From: Salirhabdus euzebyi
GTDB taxonomy: Bacteria; Bacillota; Bacilli; Bacillales; Alkalibacillaceae
Direction of reading: 5' to 3'
Length of the DNA stretch: 64,000 nucleotides
NCBI RefSeq assembly: GCF_014207435.1
Contig: NZ_JACHGH010000006.1
Location: 1-64,000 of the forward strand
The position numbers and the translations under genes are program-made. The notes under the pieces are model-generated. The model was not told the DNA's origin and did no database searches. It was given only the letters and a program-made list of their open reading frames with translations. Below, in pieces: positions 25,780-34,339 of the stretch. How positions within the stretch are numbered: the stretch's first letter is position 1; every line of letters begins with the position of its first letter.

Positions 25780-26613
25780 ATGAAAGCAAAAAGTCTTCAA
25801 GACACCACAACATTACATAATGGAGTGAAAATGCCTTGGTTAGGATTAGGGGTTTTTAAGGTAAAGGAAGGCCAAGAGGTTATCGATGCTGTAAAATGGG
25901 CGATTGAAGCAAATTACAGAAGTATTGATACAGCAGCTATCTACCAAAATGAAGAAGGGGTAGGAGAGGGAATAAAACAAGCTGGTGTTAGTCGTGAAGA
26001 ATTATTCATTACATCTAAAGTATGGAATGCAAATCAAGGCTACGAGTCTACATTAAAAGCATTTGATGAAAGTCTAAATAAACTTGGATTGGATTACCTT
26101 GATTTATATTTAATTCACTGGCCAGTAGCTGGTAAATATAAAGATACATGGAAAGCTTTAGAGAAGTTATACAAAGACAAGAAAGTTCGTGCTATTGGTG
26201 TGAGTAACTTTCATGTCCATCATTTAGAAGATTTATTAAGTGAAGCAGAAATAAAACCAATGGTCAATCAAGTTGAATTCCATCCAAAGCTTACCCAGGA
26301 AGAATTGCGTACTTATTGTAAGGAGCAAAATATTCAAATGGAAGCTTGGAGTCCATTAATGCAAGGAAAATTACTCATTGATCCAGTGGTGGAAGAAGTT
26401 GCTTCTAATTACGGAAAATCTACAGCACAAATTTTAATTAGATGGGGATTGGAGCATGAGGTAGTCACGATTCCAAAGTCAATTAAAAAAGAAAGAATTA
26501 TACAAAATGCTGAGGTATTTGACTTTGAAATTTCCAAGGAAGATATGGAAAAACTCGATGGTTTGAATGAAAATAAGAGAATTGGACCAGATCCCGATAA
26601 CTTTGACTTTTAA
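25780..26613 (+). CDS. yvgN: Aldo/keto reductase, glyoxal/methylglyoxal reductase type
   Basis: A 277-residue NADPH-dependent reductase very similar by eye to B. subtilis YvgN, which reduces glyoxal and methylglyoxal. The catalytic tetrad is present: Asp in RSIDTAAIY, Tyr in AAIYQNEEGVG, Lys in FITSKVWN and His in LIHWPV. The NADP-binding end is IPKSIKKERIIQN. The ATG at 25780 follows AAGGAGG; an in-frame upstream extension of 32 residues contains the promoter region and is not likely translated. It is a single gene for detoxification of reactive carbonyls. Confidence 0.88.
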   Translation: MKAKSLQDTTTLHNGVKMPWLGLGVFKVKEGQEVIDAVKWAIEANYRSIDTAAIYQNEEGVGEGIKQAGVSREELFITSKVWNANQGYESTLKAFDESLNKLGLDYLDLYLIHWPVAGKYKDTWKALEKLYKDKKVRAIGVSNFHVHHLEDLLSEAEIKPMVNQVEFHPKLTQEELRTYCKEQNIQMEAWSPLMQGKLLIDPVVEEVASNYGKSTAQILIRWGLEHEVVTIPKSIKKERIIQNAEVFDFEISKEDMEKLDGLNENKRIGPDPDNFDF

Positions 26614-26684
26614 AAAGAATTCTTTTGTAAAGGGTTTTGTTTGTTTTACTTAAACTGTGAAATAACTTAAGGTGTAATCCTACC

Positions 26685-26807
26685 GCTACGGAAATACACT
26701 CCGCGCACCTTAGGGCTCGCGCTGAGCCTCCTCACTCGCAAAGAACGCTCGTTGTGGGGTCTCAACGTCTTCGCTGTCCCGCAGGAGTCCACGTGTATTT
26801 CCTTAGC
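26685..26807. repeat. Family C palindromic repeat, copy 1
   Basis: A 123-bp imperfect palindrome whose ends are GCTACGGAAATACAC and GTGTATTTCCTTAGC, inverted with one mismatch. The core TGAGCCTCCTCACTCGCAAA is shared with copy 2 at 63.2 kb. It lies between the convergent yvgN and carD-type genes. The flanking stretches (26614-26684 and 26808-26976) hold nothing else that can be recognised. No ORF or transposase is present. Confidence 0.8.
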
Positions 26808-26976
26808 TAACATGTAATTTGCTTATTATTTTTAATTCAAGACTATTGATTAGTTCGTCTGCATTTAGACATAGCCTAAATGATCAGAAATTGTTTGCGA
26901 TGGCTTTATGTTTTATCACTATTTCAATCTGTTGAGTAAAACCACATTTTATTAGTTAACAATATGTAAGAACAAG

Positions 26977-27011
26977 AAAAAATGCTGCATCGAGTAGATG
27001 CAGCATTTTTT
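26977..27011. terminator. Bidirectional terminator
   Basis: AAAAAATGCTGCATC and GATGCAGCATTTTTT form a perfect 15-bp stem around GAGTA. It ends the minus-strand CarD-type gene. Confidence 0.9.
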
Positions 27012-27017
27012 AAGTGC

Positions 27018-27497
27018 TTATTGGTTAATCACCTGGTCTAAGTATGCAGTTACTTTTTCTTCATCCATGCCTTTAACCATTACTAGTTCACTGATTAAGA
27101 TTTCTTGTGCGTTATTTAATATGTTTTTATCAGCAGTCCCTAAGTTTTTTGTTCTGCTAATTCTTGTTAAATCGCGAATAACCTTTGCACCTTCTAATAT
27201 ATCGCCGCTTTTGATTTTTTCCATGTAAAATCTGTGACGATGATTAGGATGGATCGATTGCTCTTCTTCTTCCCCTGTGAAGACTGTTCTAATGTCATCT
27301 AATATATTAAAATCTACAACCTTACGTAAATTAAGACGCTCTTCTTTTCCCTTAGGAATCATAACGTCCATATTTTTATTTGGGATAGTCATGATGTAGT
27401 AAAGTTGCTTCTCTCCCAAAAATTCTTTTTCTTCAATTTTTTCAATTACTCCTGCACCGTGCATTGGGTAAAAAATCTTGTCACCAATATTGTACAT
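27018..27497 (-). CDS. CarD/CdnL-family RNA polymerase-binding regulator (YdeB-like)
   Basis: A 159-residue protein of the CarD_CdnL_TRCF family. The N-terminal Tudor-like domain (about 1-65: IGDKIFYPMHGAGVIEKIEE) binds the RNA polymerase beta subunit, and the helical C-terminal domain contacts promoter DNA. By family knowledge it stabilises open complexes at weak promoters. B. subtilis YdeB is the likely relative. The ATG at 27497 is preferred over GTG at 27506 because GGGGG is 8 bases upstream. It is expressed alone from a good sigma-A promoter. Confidence 0.85.
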   Translation of the reverse strand: MYNIGDKIFYPMHGAGVIEKIEEKEFLGEKQLYYIMTIPNKNMDVMIPKGKEERLNLRKVVDFNILDDIRTVFTGEEEEQSIHPNHRHRFYMEKIKSGDILEGAKVIRDLTRISRTKNLGTADKNILNNAQEILISELVMVKGMDEEKVTAYLDQVINQ

Positions 27498-27528
27498 AAG
27501 GTTCACCCCCAGGTTTTGTCACATCTCC

Positions 27529-27556
27529 ATTATAACATAAATAAATTAAATGTAAA
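27529..27556 (-). promoter_or_regulatory. Sigma-A promoter of the CarD-type gene
   Basis: On the minus strand TTTACA (27556-27551), 16 bases and a perfect TATAAT (27534-27529) lie about 32 bases before the ATG. Confidence 0.65.
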
Positions 27557-27684
27557 ATTTTTAATTTATCACACAACAAATGCGATGTCAATAACTATCT
27601 GGAGAATTTTCGTGTGCATTTATTAGTTTGTTTCAAGCAAAAATTTTTATTCTTCAGAAATTTGGTTATTGTTTGTCGATAACG

Positions 27685-27713
27685 TTGACACGATTGTTGA
27701 AATCGGCTAGATT
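27685..27713 (+). promoter_or_regulatory. Sigma-A promoter of the FAH-family gene
   Basis: A perfect TTGACA (27685-27690), 17 bases and TAGATT (27708-27713) lie 29 bases before the ATG. Confidence 0.6.
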
Positions 27714-27742
27714 AGGGACAAAACAATTAGGGGAGAGGTCGT

Positions 27743-28690
27743 ATGAAGTTATTGGTATACCGGCTCAAAAAGGCACTAGGGGATTATCGAGTAGGTGCTT
27801 TCGTAGAAGAGCGCGTAATTGATTTAAATGAAGCCTATCGTCAACTGCTACTTCATCAAGGCGAAATAGACTTAGTCAGGAACATAAATAGCTTATTACC
27901 AACAAATATTAGTGATTATTACTCCTTGGGGGAAGTGGCATTTGAACGAAGTAAAGAAGCGATCGATTTTACGATGCGTAATGGTTTAACAAAAGGAGTT
28001 TATGATAAGGAAGAAGTAGAACTCGCTCCGCCAATCCCGAAAGGTTCAAAAATCATTTGTGTGGGGAAAAACTATAAGGATCATGTGATGGAAATGAAAA
28101 GTGATATTCCGGATTTCCCTGTTCTTTTTAATAAATTCAGCAATGCTATTATCGGAGCGGAAGATAGTATTCAAAAGTCAGTGTATACGGAAAAGTTAGA
28201 CTATGAAGGTGAATTGACCATCGTTATTGGGAAAGAAGCTTCCCACGTAAGGAAAGAAGAAGCGCTACATTACATATTAGGCTATACAATAGGAAATGAC
28301 ATTTCAGCTCGTGATCTACAAAAAAGAACACCACAATGGTTGCAAGGTAAATCATTAGATCATTCGTCTCCTATTGGTCCTTGGGTTGTAACGGGTGATG
28401 AAATTCAGAATCCAGCTAATTTATCGATAAAGACATTTGTAAACGGAGAGTTACGCCAAAACTCAAATACGGAACATTTGATTTTTAATATTCCGTTTTT
28501 AATTGAGTTTGTTTCCAGATTAATAACACTTGAACCAGGTGATGTGATTTTAACAGGTACACCAGATGGAGTAGGGTTTGGAATGGAACCACCTCAATAT
28601 TTACAGGCTGGTGATACAGTAAAGGTCGAAATTGAAAAAATAGGTACATTGGAAAATAAAGTAGTAGATGAAAAGAAGTCAATTCGTTAA
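27743..28690 (+). CDS. Fumarylacetoacetate hydrolase-family protein (YisK-like)
   Basis: A 315-residue FAH-superfamily enzyme. An N-terminal domain of about 100 residues precedes the catalytic domain, which opens with IICVGKNYKDHVMEM. Metal ligands are expected in DYEGELTIVIG (two Glu) and in NDISARDLQ (Asp). EPGDVILTGTPDGVGFG is the conserved C-terminal signature. The same plan is seen in B. subtilis YisK, an oxaloacetate decarboxylase. Isomerase or C-C hydrolase activity in aromatic degradation is an alternative, but no aromatic pathway genes are nearby. The ATG follows GGGGAGAGG. Confidence 0.8.
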   Translation: MKLLVYRLKKALGDYRVGAFVEERVIDLNEAYRQLLLHQGEIDLVRNINSLLPTNISDYYSLGEVAFERSKEAIDFTMRNGLTKGVYDKEEVELAPPIPKGSKIICVGKNYKDHVMEMKSDIPDFPVLFNKFSNAIIGAEDSIQKSVYTEKLDYEGELTIVIGKEASHVRKEEALHYILGYTIGNDISARDLQKRTPQWLQGKSLDHSSPIGPWVVTGDEIQNPANLSIKTFVNGELRQNSNTEHLIFNIPFLIEFVSRLITLEPGDVILTGTPDGVGFGMEPPQYLQAGDTVKVEIEKIGTLENKVVDEKKSIR

Positions 28691-28706
28691 GAAATGGCTT
28701 CTTTTC
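28670..28706 (+). terminator. Possible terminator after the FAH-family gene
   Basis: GAAAAGAAG (28670-28678) pairs with CTTCTTTTC (28698-28706) across the stop codon. There is no good T-run behind it, so it is weak. Confidence 0.35.
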
Positions 28707-28879
28707 GATATAGAAATAGGTTAAACACAGTTATAACTTTTTTAGGTTGAAGTATCATAACTACACATCTTTTATTTCATTTATGGCTCATTATATTGTT
28801 TGTTGCTAGGATAGTTGATTATAACCTTTCAAATCTTATAAACTGAATGGACAAGAGTATCGGAATCGGGGAGAAGGAA

Positions 28880-29638
28880 ATGAAAAATAGTCACACGGAT
28901 GCAAATGCTGTAGTAGATGTCTGTTTATTAGCAGGTAAAATAATGTTGCAAAGCGGAGCAGAAACATACCGGGTTGAAGATACAATGATGCGAATTGCTG
29001 CCTCCTATGGAATGGAACATTCGCATAGCTTTGTTATGCCTACAGGAATAATATTCTCTATTGATGGCTTGGATCCAACCAAACTAGTTAGAATAACCGA
29101 CCGTTCAACTGATTTACATAAAGTAGCAGTAGTAAATAGTATTTCTAGAAAAATTAGTGCTGGGGAATTAACAATAAAAGATGCTCATCAACAATTTAAA
29201 CAGATCGAAACAGCTCATGAGGTATACCCAATTTGGTTTCAAATATTAGCTGCTGCATTGGCAAGTGGTTGTTTTTTAATTATGTTTCAAGGTCAGTGGC
29301 ACGATTTCTTTTATGCTGTGATTGCTGGGGGTCTCGGCTACACATGTATGGTTTATTTTCATGATTTGGTAAAAATTAAGTTTTTCGCAGAATTTTTGGC
29401 TTCCTTCGTTATTGGGATGACATCTTTTTTGTTTATATGGGCAGGTTTCGGGTTAGAGCTAGATAAAATTATAATTGGATCAGTCATGCCCTTAGTACCT
29501 GGTCTATTAATAACGAATGCTGTTCGGGATTTAATGGCTGGTCATTTAGTATCTAGCTTATCTAAAGGGGCAGAAGCATTTCTGACAGCCTTTGCTATCG
29601 GTGCTGGTATTGCCATTTCTATTGGATTTTCATTTTAG
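28880..29638 (+). CDS. Threonine/serine exporter, large subunit (ThrE N-terminal/YjjP family)
   Basis: A 252-residue protein of the DUF1212/YjjP family. The first about 125 residues are soluble and carry LLQSGAETYRVEDTM-type sequence and FVMPTGIIFS, the conserved motif of ThrE-like exporters. Five hydrophobic segments follow. In Corynebacterium the two parts form one ThrE exporter; in E. coli YjjP and YjjB act together, reported in succinate transport. Here the second part is the next gene. The ATG at 28880 follows GGAGAAGGAA. The transported amino or organic acid is not known. Confidence 0.85.
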   Translation: MKNSHTDANAVVDVCLLAGKIMLQSGAETYRVEDTMMRIAASYGMEHSHSFVMPTGIIFSIDGLDPTKLVRITDRSTDLHKVAVVNSISRKISAGELTIKDAHQQFKQIETAHEVYPIWFQILAAALASGCFLIMFQGQWHDFFYAVIAGGLGYTCMVYFHDLVKIKFFAEFLASFVIGMTSFLFIWAGFGLELDKIIIGSVMPLVPGLLITNAVRDLMAGHLVSSLSKGAEAFLTAFAIGAGIAISIGFSF

Positions 29639-29650
29639 GGGGGGAGATTT

Positions 29651-30088
29651 GTGATTTATCAAATAGTTACAAGCTTTATTGCGGCTGCTACTTTTGGTGT
29701 TATTTTTAATGCCCCAAAAAACTCCCTCTTAAAATGTGGAATAGTTGGAATGGTTGGTTGGGTTTTATATTATTGGCTTGTTTATTACCAAGGCTTTGAT
29801 CAAGTTGTTGGAACATTTTTAGCCTCTTTTTTAATTGCGATTATTAGTCAATTTTTTGCGAAAAAATTTAAAACACCGATGATTATTTTTAGTGTAGCTG
29901 GTATTATCCCGCTTGTTCCCGGGGGACTTGCCTATGATGCAATGAGAAGATTTGTAGAAAATGATTATAGTGTGGCTCTACCGTTAGCGGCAAAAGTCTT
30001 TATGATTTCAGGTGCTATTGCAATGGGATTAGTCTTTTCAGAAGTGGTAAATCAAATTATCAAGCGTTCCATGGCAACTCGACAGTGA
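29651..30088 (+). CDS. Threonine/serine exporter, small subunit (ThrE C-terminal/YjjB family)
   Basis: A 145-residue membrane protein with about 4-5 hydrophobic segments and the family motif GIIPLVPGGLAYDAMRRF near residues 95-112. It pairs with the upstream YjjP-like protein, 12 bases away, to form a split ThrE-type exporter. It starts with GTG behind GGGGGGGAG. A bidirectional terminator follows. Confidence 0.85.
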   Translation: MIYQIVTSFIAAATFGVIFNAPKNSLLKCGIVGMVGWVLYYWLVYYQGFDQVVGTFLASFLIAIISQFFAKKFKTPMIIFSVAGIIPLVPGGLAYDAMRRFVENDYSVALPLAAKVFMISGAIAMGLVFSEVVNQIIKRSMATRQ

Positions 30089-30097
30089 AAAATGGAA

Positions 30098-30130
30098 AAG
30101 CGTGTAAGTTGGATCCTTACACGCTTATTT
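30098..30130. terminator. Bidirectional terminator
   Basis: AAGCGTGTAAG (30098-30108) pairs with CTTACACGCTT (30116-30126), followed by ATTTTG. It sits between the convergent exporter and alpha/beta-hydrolase genes. Confidence 0.8.
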
Positions 30131-30929
30131 TGATTAGCCAATCCTCTAATAAAGCTTGTACTACTTTTCTTTTTTCTATCGGGATTAAATGACCACAATC
30201 ATCAAGAATCACATAGGAAGCATTTGGGAACTTTTCTAATAGAGAAAGATGATCCATAAAGCCACATACAGAGTCTTTTCGCCCTAATATAAATAACCCG
30301 GGCAAATCAAGACTATCAATTTGACTAAAAGTTTCGTTATTTAAAAAATATCCTTTATCTCTCCAGTTGGAGAGGAGAAACTGACGGTTTGCTAATTGTC
30401 TGCCTGGCTGTACTTCTGACAAAAAAACCGATAAGTTTTCTTTTGTTTGATGTACAGTAAGTAGTTCAAATGCTGCTCTGATATCGGGGTTTAGTGTGCT
30501 TAATACGTCATCATCCCTTGATAAAACAACTTTTTCTGGTAATACCCTATCCTTTTTATGTATAGCAGGTGCAATTAAGCAAATGCCATTAACCAGTTCA
30601 CTCTTTTGATCTACTATCCCTTGTGCAATATATCCACCAAAAGACATACCTATTAACGAAAAACGTTCATTAGGTATTACCTTTTCTATAAACGCTAATA
30701 AGCTTTGTACCATATCTTCGGTTGTTCGTAATTGATCATTAATAATCGTTTTTCCGTGTGCTGGTAAATCAATGTAAAGTCTTCTCCATCCGGCAACTTT
30801 CTCAAATACTGGTTCTAACCACCCTTTCATGGAACGGTGATCAGTTCCCATGGCATGAAGTATAATGATGTTTTTTCCTTGGCCATAACTTTCGTAATGA
30901 ATAATCCCTGTTTTAACTAAACACTCCAT
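30117..30929 (-). CDS. Alpha/beta-fold hydrolase
   Basis: A 270-residue alpha/beta hydrolase. The nucleophile elbow is GMSFGG (Ser near residue 95), the acid is probably Asp in GRKDSVCG, and the His is in DCGHLIPIEK. The oxyanion region is ILHAMGTDHRSM. The layout matches small esterases, lactonases or MhpC-like C-C hydrolases, and the exact reaction cannot be told. The ATG follows AGGATGAGGG. It is a single gene. Confidence 0.8.
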   Translation of the reverse strand: MECLVKTGIIHYESYGQGKNIIILHAMGTDHRSMKGWLEPVFEKVAGWRRLYIDLPAHGKTIINDQLRTTEDMVQSLLAFIEKVIPNERFSLIGMSFGGYIAQGIVDQKSELVNGICLIAPAIHKKDRVLPEKVVLSRDDDVLSTLNPDIRAAFELLTVHQTKENLSVFLSEVQPGRQLANRQFLLSNWRDKGYFLNNETFSQIDSLDLPGLFILGRKDSVCGFMDHLSLLEKFPNASYVILDDCGHLIPIEKRKVVQALLEDWLIKISV

Positions 30930-30996
30930 AGACCCTCATCCTACTTTTTTAGGTATATTATACCTTTTAATTATTGGTGTAGCATGATTATTTGTA

Positions 30997-31047
30997 CTTT
31001 GAAGTTTAATGCTGTTAAAAGAATAAAGTAAGCCAAGTTTTTCTAAT
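30997..31047 (+). repeat. Family B repeat, internally deleted copy
   Basis: Both ends of the 94-bp family B repeat are recognisable (CTTTGAAGTTTAA on the left, AGCCAAGTTTTTCTAAT on the right), with about 43 central bases missing. It lies upstream of the OsmC gene and, unlike the full copies, not behind a terminator. Confidence 0.55.
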
Positions 31048-31108
31048 GTAAAAATACGGGTAGATAAATAATAAGTGGTAAATATTAATTTTTGAAGGAG
31101 GAACATCA

Positions 31109-31495
31109 ATGATACAATTAGAACTCAATCAAAATGGAACGTACGGAATGAAAAATAAAAATGGAAATGTTATAACCGGAATTAAGGGTGAAGGAGAAGG
31201 TTTCTCGCCCACAGAGCTTGTTTGTGCCTCATTAAGTTTATGTATGGGTCTAACATTAGATTTTCTAATAAAAAGAGACCAGTTGCCCATTCATGACTTT
31301 AAAGTAAAGGTGGATGCGGAAAAGGCAGAGGATAGTCCATCAAGAATGAAAAGATTCGATATTGAAGTTTCTATTGCTGGAGATATTGATGAAAAGACAG
31401 AGAAAAAGTTAATTACATCAGCAAAAAGAGGTTGTACGATAGGAAATACGATTATGCATGGTGCAGAAATGGATGTACATGTTGTAAACATATAA
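31109..31495 (+). CDS. OsmC/Ohr-family protein
   Basis: A 128-residue OsmC-like protein, a thiol-based peroxidase family acting on organic hydroperoxides. The active pair seen in the family is a Cys in the central helix and one near the C-terminus: here CASLSLCMG (Cys39, Cys45) and KRGCTIGNT (Cys109). GFSPTELVCAS is the family's helix motif. It is closer to the YhfA/YkzA-like short OsmC group than to OhrA/B by appearance. The ATG follows AAGGAGG. A SigB-like GTTTTT-N15-GGGTAG lies at about 31036-31062 but its -10 is imperfect. Confidence 0.82.
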   Translation: MIQLELNQNGTYGMKNKNGNVITGIKGEGEGFSPTELVCASLSLCMGLTLDFLIKRDQLPIHDFKVKVDAEKAEDSPSRMKRFDIEVSIAGDIDEKTEKKLITSAKRGCTIGNTIMHGAEMDVHVVNI

Positions 31496-31503
31496 TCGTA
31501 TCT

Positions 31504-31530
31504 AGAGGTAATCAAAGCGATTGCCTCTTT
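31504..31530 (+). terminator. Terminator after the OsmC gene
   Basis: AGAGGTAATC (31504-31513) pairs with GATTGCCTCT (31519-31528) with a G-T pair, followed by TTTATC. Confidence 0.7.
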
Positions 31531-31628
31531 TATCGTTTAAACCTTTAAAGGAAAAGAGTACTTGTTGTATACTTGATAGGAAATTTGTAACGTCACAACA
31601 ACTATACTTTCCAACGAGGGGTGCAGAA

Positions 31629-32471
31629 ATGGACTATAAAATGATAGTAATAGATATGGATGGAACTTTACTTGATGAACAGAGTACAGTTAGTGAAAAT
31701 GTGAAAGATTACATAAAAGAATTGCGTAAACAAGGAAAATTAGTTTTTATTGCAACAGGTAGAACATTAAGAGAGGCTAAGGGTGTATTGCAGTCCGATT
31801 TTGAATTAGATGGAATTGTTACAGCAAATGGTATGGCGGTGTTTGTCAAGGATGAGCCATTGTCACAATATGCATTACCACCACAACTTGTAGAAGAGTT
31901 GGTTGAAAAAGCAGAAGCCAGAGGGATATTTTACGAAGTACATCCGAATGAGGGTTCAAGGTTCGCTCTTAACCAAGACAAAGCGTTATTACTTAGTCAA
32001 ATAAGCGATCCGAAACCAGAAACGGTTGAGGAAAACGAGTGGATTTCAAGAAAGAGAGAAATAGATGAAATTGTATGGGTTGACCAGCTAGAAACAAACA
32101 GTATAGCAAAAATATACTTTTTTAGTAAAAGCAAGGAATCAATAATTAAATGGAAAGAAGAGTTTGAAAAAATGAAAAGGAATATAGATTTTAATTACTT
32201 CTCCTCTTCTGTTCATAACGTTGAAGTAACCGTTTCTAATATTTCTAAAGCGACAGGTGTGCAGACATTATTGGATAAATTTCACTTGTCTAAAGAAGAT
32301 GTCATGGCAATTGGAGACAGTGAAAATGACTTGCCATTATTCGAATTTGCCGCATATTCAGTTGCTATGAAAAATGCTCCGGAAATTGTAAAAGAACGGG
32401 CGAATGAAATTACTGATTTTTCTTATGATGAAGACGGATTATACAAATATTTAAAAAAGACTTTTTCTTAG
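31629..32471 (+). CDS. Cof-type HAD-IIB family phosphatase
   Basis: A 280-residue HAD-superfamily phosphatase. Motif I is IDMDGTLLD with nucleophile Asp9 and acid Asp11, motif II is FIATGRT, and motif IV is GDSENDLPLFEFA. The type IIB cap lies between about 85 and 190. Such enzymes hydrolyse sugar phosphates, FMN or PLP. The substrate is unknown. The ATG at 31629 follows GAGGGGTG; the longer in-frame ORF from 31521 overlaps the preceding terminator and is rejected. Confidence 0.88.
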   Translation: MDYKMIVIDMDGTLLDEQSTVSENVKDYIKELRKQGKLVFIATGRTLREAKGVLQSDFELDGIVTANGMAVFVKDEPLSQYALPPQLVEELVEKAEARGIFYEVHPNEGSRFALNQDKALLLSQISDPKPETVEENEWISRKREIDEIVWVDQLETNSIAKIYFFSKSKESIIKWKEEFEKMKRNIDFNYFSSSVHNVEVTVSNISKATGVQTLLDKFHLSKEDVMAIGDSENDLPLFEFAAYSVAMKNAPEIVKERANEITDFSYDEDGLYKYLKKTFS

Positions 32472-32479
32472 TAGTAAAG

Positions 32480-32510
32480 GGGATATCGGATTATTCGATA
32501 TCCCTTTTTT
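32480..32510 (+). terminator. Terminator after the HAD gene
   Basis: GGGATATCG (32480-32488) and CGATATCCC (32496-32504) form a perfect 9-bp stem before TTTTTT. A family B repeat begins 4 bases later. Confidence 0.85.
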
Positions 32511-32513
32511 GTA

Positions 32514-32607
32514 CTTTAAGAAAGTTTAACTCTGTTAAAGGATTAAAGTATAAGAAAAATTAAGGCTTTCGCCATAAGGACTTAGCGACAAGCCAAGTTT
32601 TTCTAAT
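32514..32607 (+). repeat. Family B repeat, full 94-bp copy 1
   Basis: It starts CTTTAAGAAAGTTTAAC and ends AAGCCAAGTTTTTCTAAT, and matches the copies at 36711 and 47801 at the same 94-base length. The centre can fold (GGCTTTCGCC; AGCGACAAGCC). It has no coding potential and lies directly behind a terminator. Confidence 0.9.
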
Positions 32608-32685
32608 CCTCTATTTGTATAAAAAGGGGTACATCCTTTTGTAGAGAATAAAGTAAGTAAATGGTTTTTCTAAAAGGGGGATATT

Positions 32686-34182
32686 GTGGTGAGTTTATTG
32701 AATTACAAAAGCTACGATGGGTTAGGGTTAGCAAAATTGGTGAAGGATAAAGAGGTTCAGCCTGTTGAGCTTGTGGAGGAAGCAATTAAACTTATCGAAC
32801 AAGAAAATCCTCGTTTAAATGCAGTAGTACATAAAATGTATGAACAGGCTAAAAATCAATGTGAAAAACCAATAGGTGGAACGTTTGCTGGAGTCCCGAT
32901 GCTCCTAAAAAACATTACACAGGAAATAAAGGGTGAGCCTATGACGATGGGCTCAAAACTATTGCATGGCTATCGAGCAAAAGAAGACTCTTATTATGTA
33001 ACAAAATTTAGACAGACTGGTGCTTTATTATTAGGTCAAACAAACATACCAGAGTTTGCCTTAATGGGAATTACAGAACCAAAGGCGTACGGACCAACAA
33101 GAAACCCATGGAACACCGAATATACGCCTGGAGGTTCTAGCGGGGGAGCTGGAGCAGCAGTTGTCTCTGGTATGGTTCCGATTGCAGGGGCAAATGACGG
33201 TGGTGGTTCTATTCGGATACCTGCAGCTTATTGTGGGCTATTTGGGTTAAAACCGACAAGAGGGCGAACCCCAGTAGGTCCAAAGGTCGGACGAAACTGG
33301 CAAGGAGCTTCTGTTGATCATGTCTTGACCAAAACGGTACGGGATAGTGCGGCAATGTTAGATGAACTAAAAGTGGTGGAAGCAGCAGCTGCTTTTCATC
33401 CCCCTTTTGTACATGAAAACTATCTGAATATAGTCGAACAAAAGAAAAACCAATCCTATACAATCGCCTTTTCCACTTTATCTCCTTTAGGAACAGAAGT
33501 AGATGAAGAGTGTAAAGAAGCCGTAATGAAAACAGCTAAGTTATTGGAGAAGCTAGGACATAAAGTCGTAGAGGAAAATGCCCCTGTTAATGGAGAGCAA
33601 TTAGCTAAAAGTTATATGACAATGTATTTTGGAGAAGTAGCTGCTACCCTTAAAGAAGTAGAGGGATTAGTGAATAGAAAGGTAAAGCAAAAGGATGTTG
33701 AACCGACCACTTGGTTACTAGGTTTACTTGGGAGAACAATATCTGCAGAGGAATTTGTCTTAAGTTTAAGAGAATGGGATAAGGCTTCTTTCTTGATGGA
33801 ACAGTTTCATGAAAAATATGATTTCTATATGACCCCAACTACAGCTACATTACCTGCAAAAATTGGACAACTAGAGTTAAAGAACTCGGAGAAGGCATTG
33901 ATTCAAATAGCTAGTAAACTGAGACTTGGAAAAACGTTACACAAAATCGGTATCGTAGATCAATTATCCAAGGAAAGTTTAAAACGCACTCCTTTTACGC
34001 AATTAGCTAATTTAACTGGCCAACCGGCCATGTCAACACCACTACATAGGACAGAAAGTGGATTGCCGGTGGGTGTACAGTTTATGGCTGCAAAAGGAAG
34101 GGAAGATATACTCTTACAGCTAGCTTCCCAGCTAGAACAAACAGACAACTGGTTACATGTTAATAAAGCTTTCACAAAATAA
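32686..34182 (+). CDS. Amidase signature-family enzyme
   Basis: A 498-residue amidase-signature hydrolase. The Ser-cisSer-Lys triad is visible: Lys in PMLLKNITQE (about residue 77), cis-Ser in PGGSSGGAGAAV and nucleophile Ser in GANDGGGSIRIPAAYCGLFG. It is GatA-like in fold but lacks gatB and gatC neighbours and so is a stand-alone amidase. The substrate is unknown. Two GTG codons (32686, 32689) follow AAAGGGGG at usable distances; the first is used. A second amidase lies at 57-58.5 kb and is not a close copy. Confidence 0.88.
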   Translation: MVSLLNYKSYDGLGLAKLVKDKEVQPVELVEEAIKLIEQENPRLNAVVHKMYEQAKNQCEKPIGGTFAGVPMLLKNITQEIKGEPMTMGSKLLHGYRAKEDSYYVTKFRQTGALLLGQTNIPEFALMGITEPKAYGPTRNPWNTEYTPGGSSGGAGAAVVSGMVPIAGANDGGGSIRIPAAYCGLFGLKPTRGRTPVGPKVGRNWQGASVDHVLTKTVRDSAAMLDELKVVEAAAAFHPPFVHENYLNIVEQKKNQSYTIAFSTLSPLGTEVDEECKEAVMKTAKLLEKLGHKVVEENAPVNGEQLAKSYMTMYFGEVAATLKEVEGLVNRKVKQKDVEPTTWLLGLLGRTISAEEFVLSLREWDKASFLMEQFHEKYDFYMTPTTATLPAKIGQLELKNSEKALIQIASKLRLGKTLHKIGIVDQLSKESLKRTPFTQLANLTGQPAMSTPLHRTESGLPVGVQFMAAKGREDILLQLASQLEQTDNWLHVNKAFTK

Positions 34183-34339
34183 TAGGTAAGGAAATTGTAT
34201 TTTTGTTCGGACAAATGGAGAAAAAGAATAGGTAAGCAATTTTCATAATAAGAAAAATCATATTTGTGTTAATATGAGGTTAAAATTACCATAAGATAAA
34301 AGTATGTAATAGAGGAATAAACGTATAAGGTGGGTAACG

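Noticed and set aside
27628-27822. A plus-strand 64-codon frame overlapping the start of the FAH-family gene
   Set aside because: It lies in another frame across a promoter and ribosome binding site, has no site of its own and no recognisable sequence.
31036-31062. A SigB promoter for the OsmC gene
   Set aside because: GTTTTT-N15-GGGTAG has an imperfect -10, and the -35 is simply the end of a degenerate family B repeat that also occurs elsewhere.
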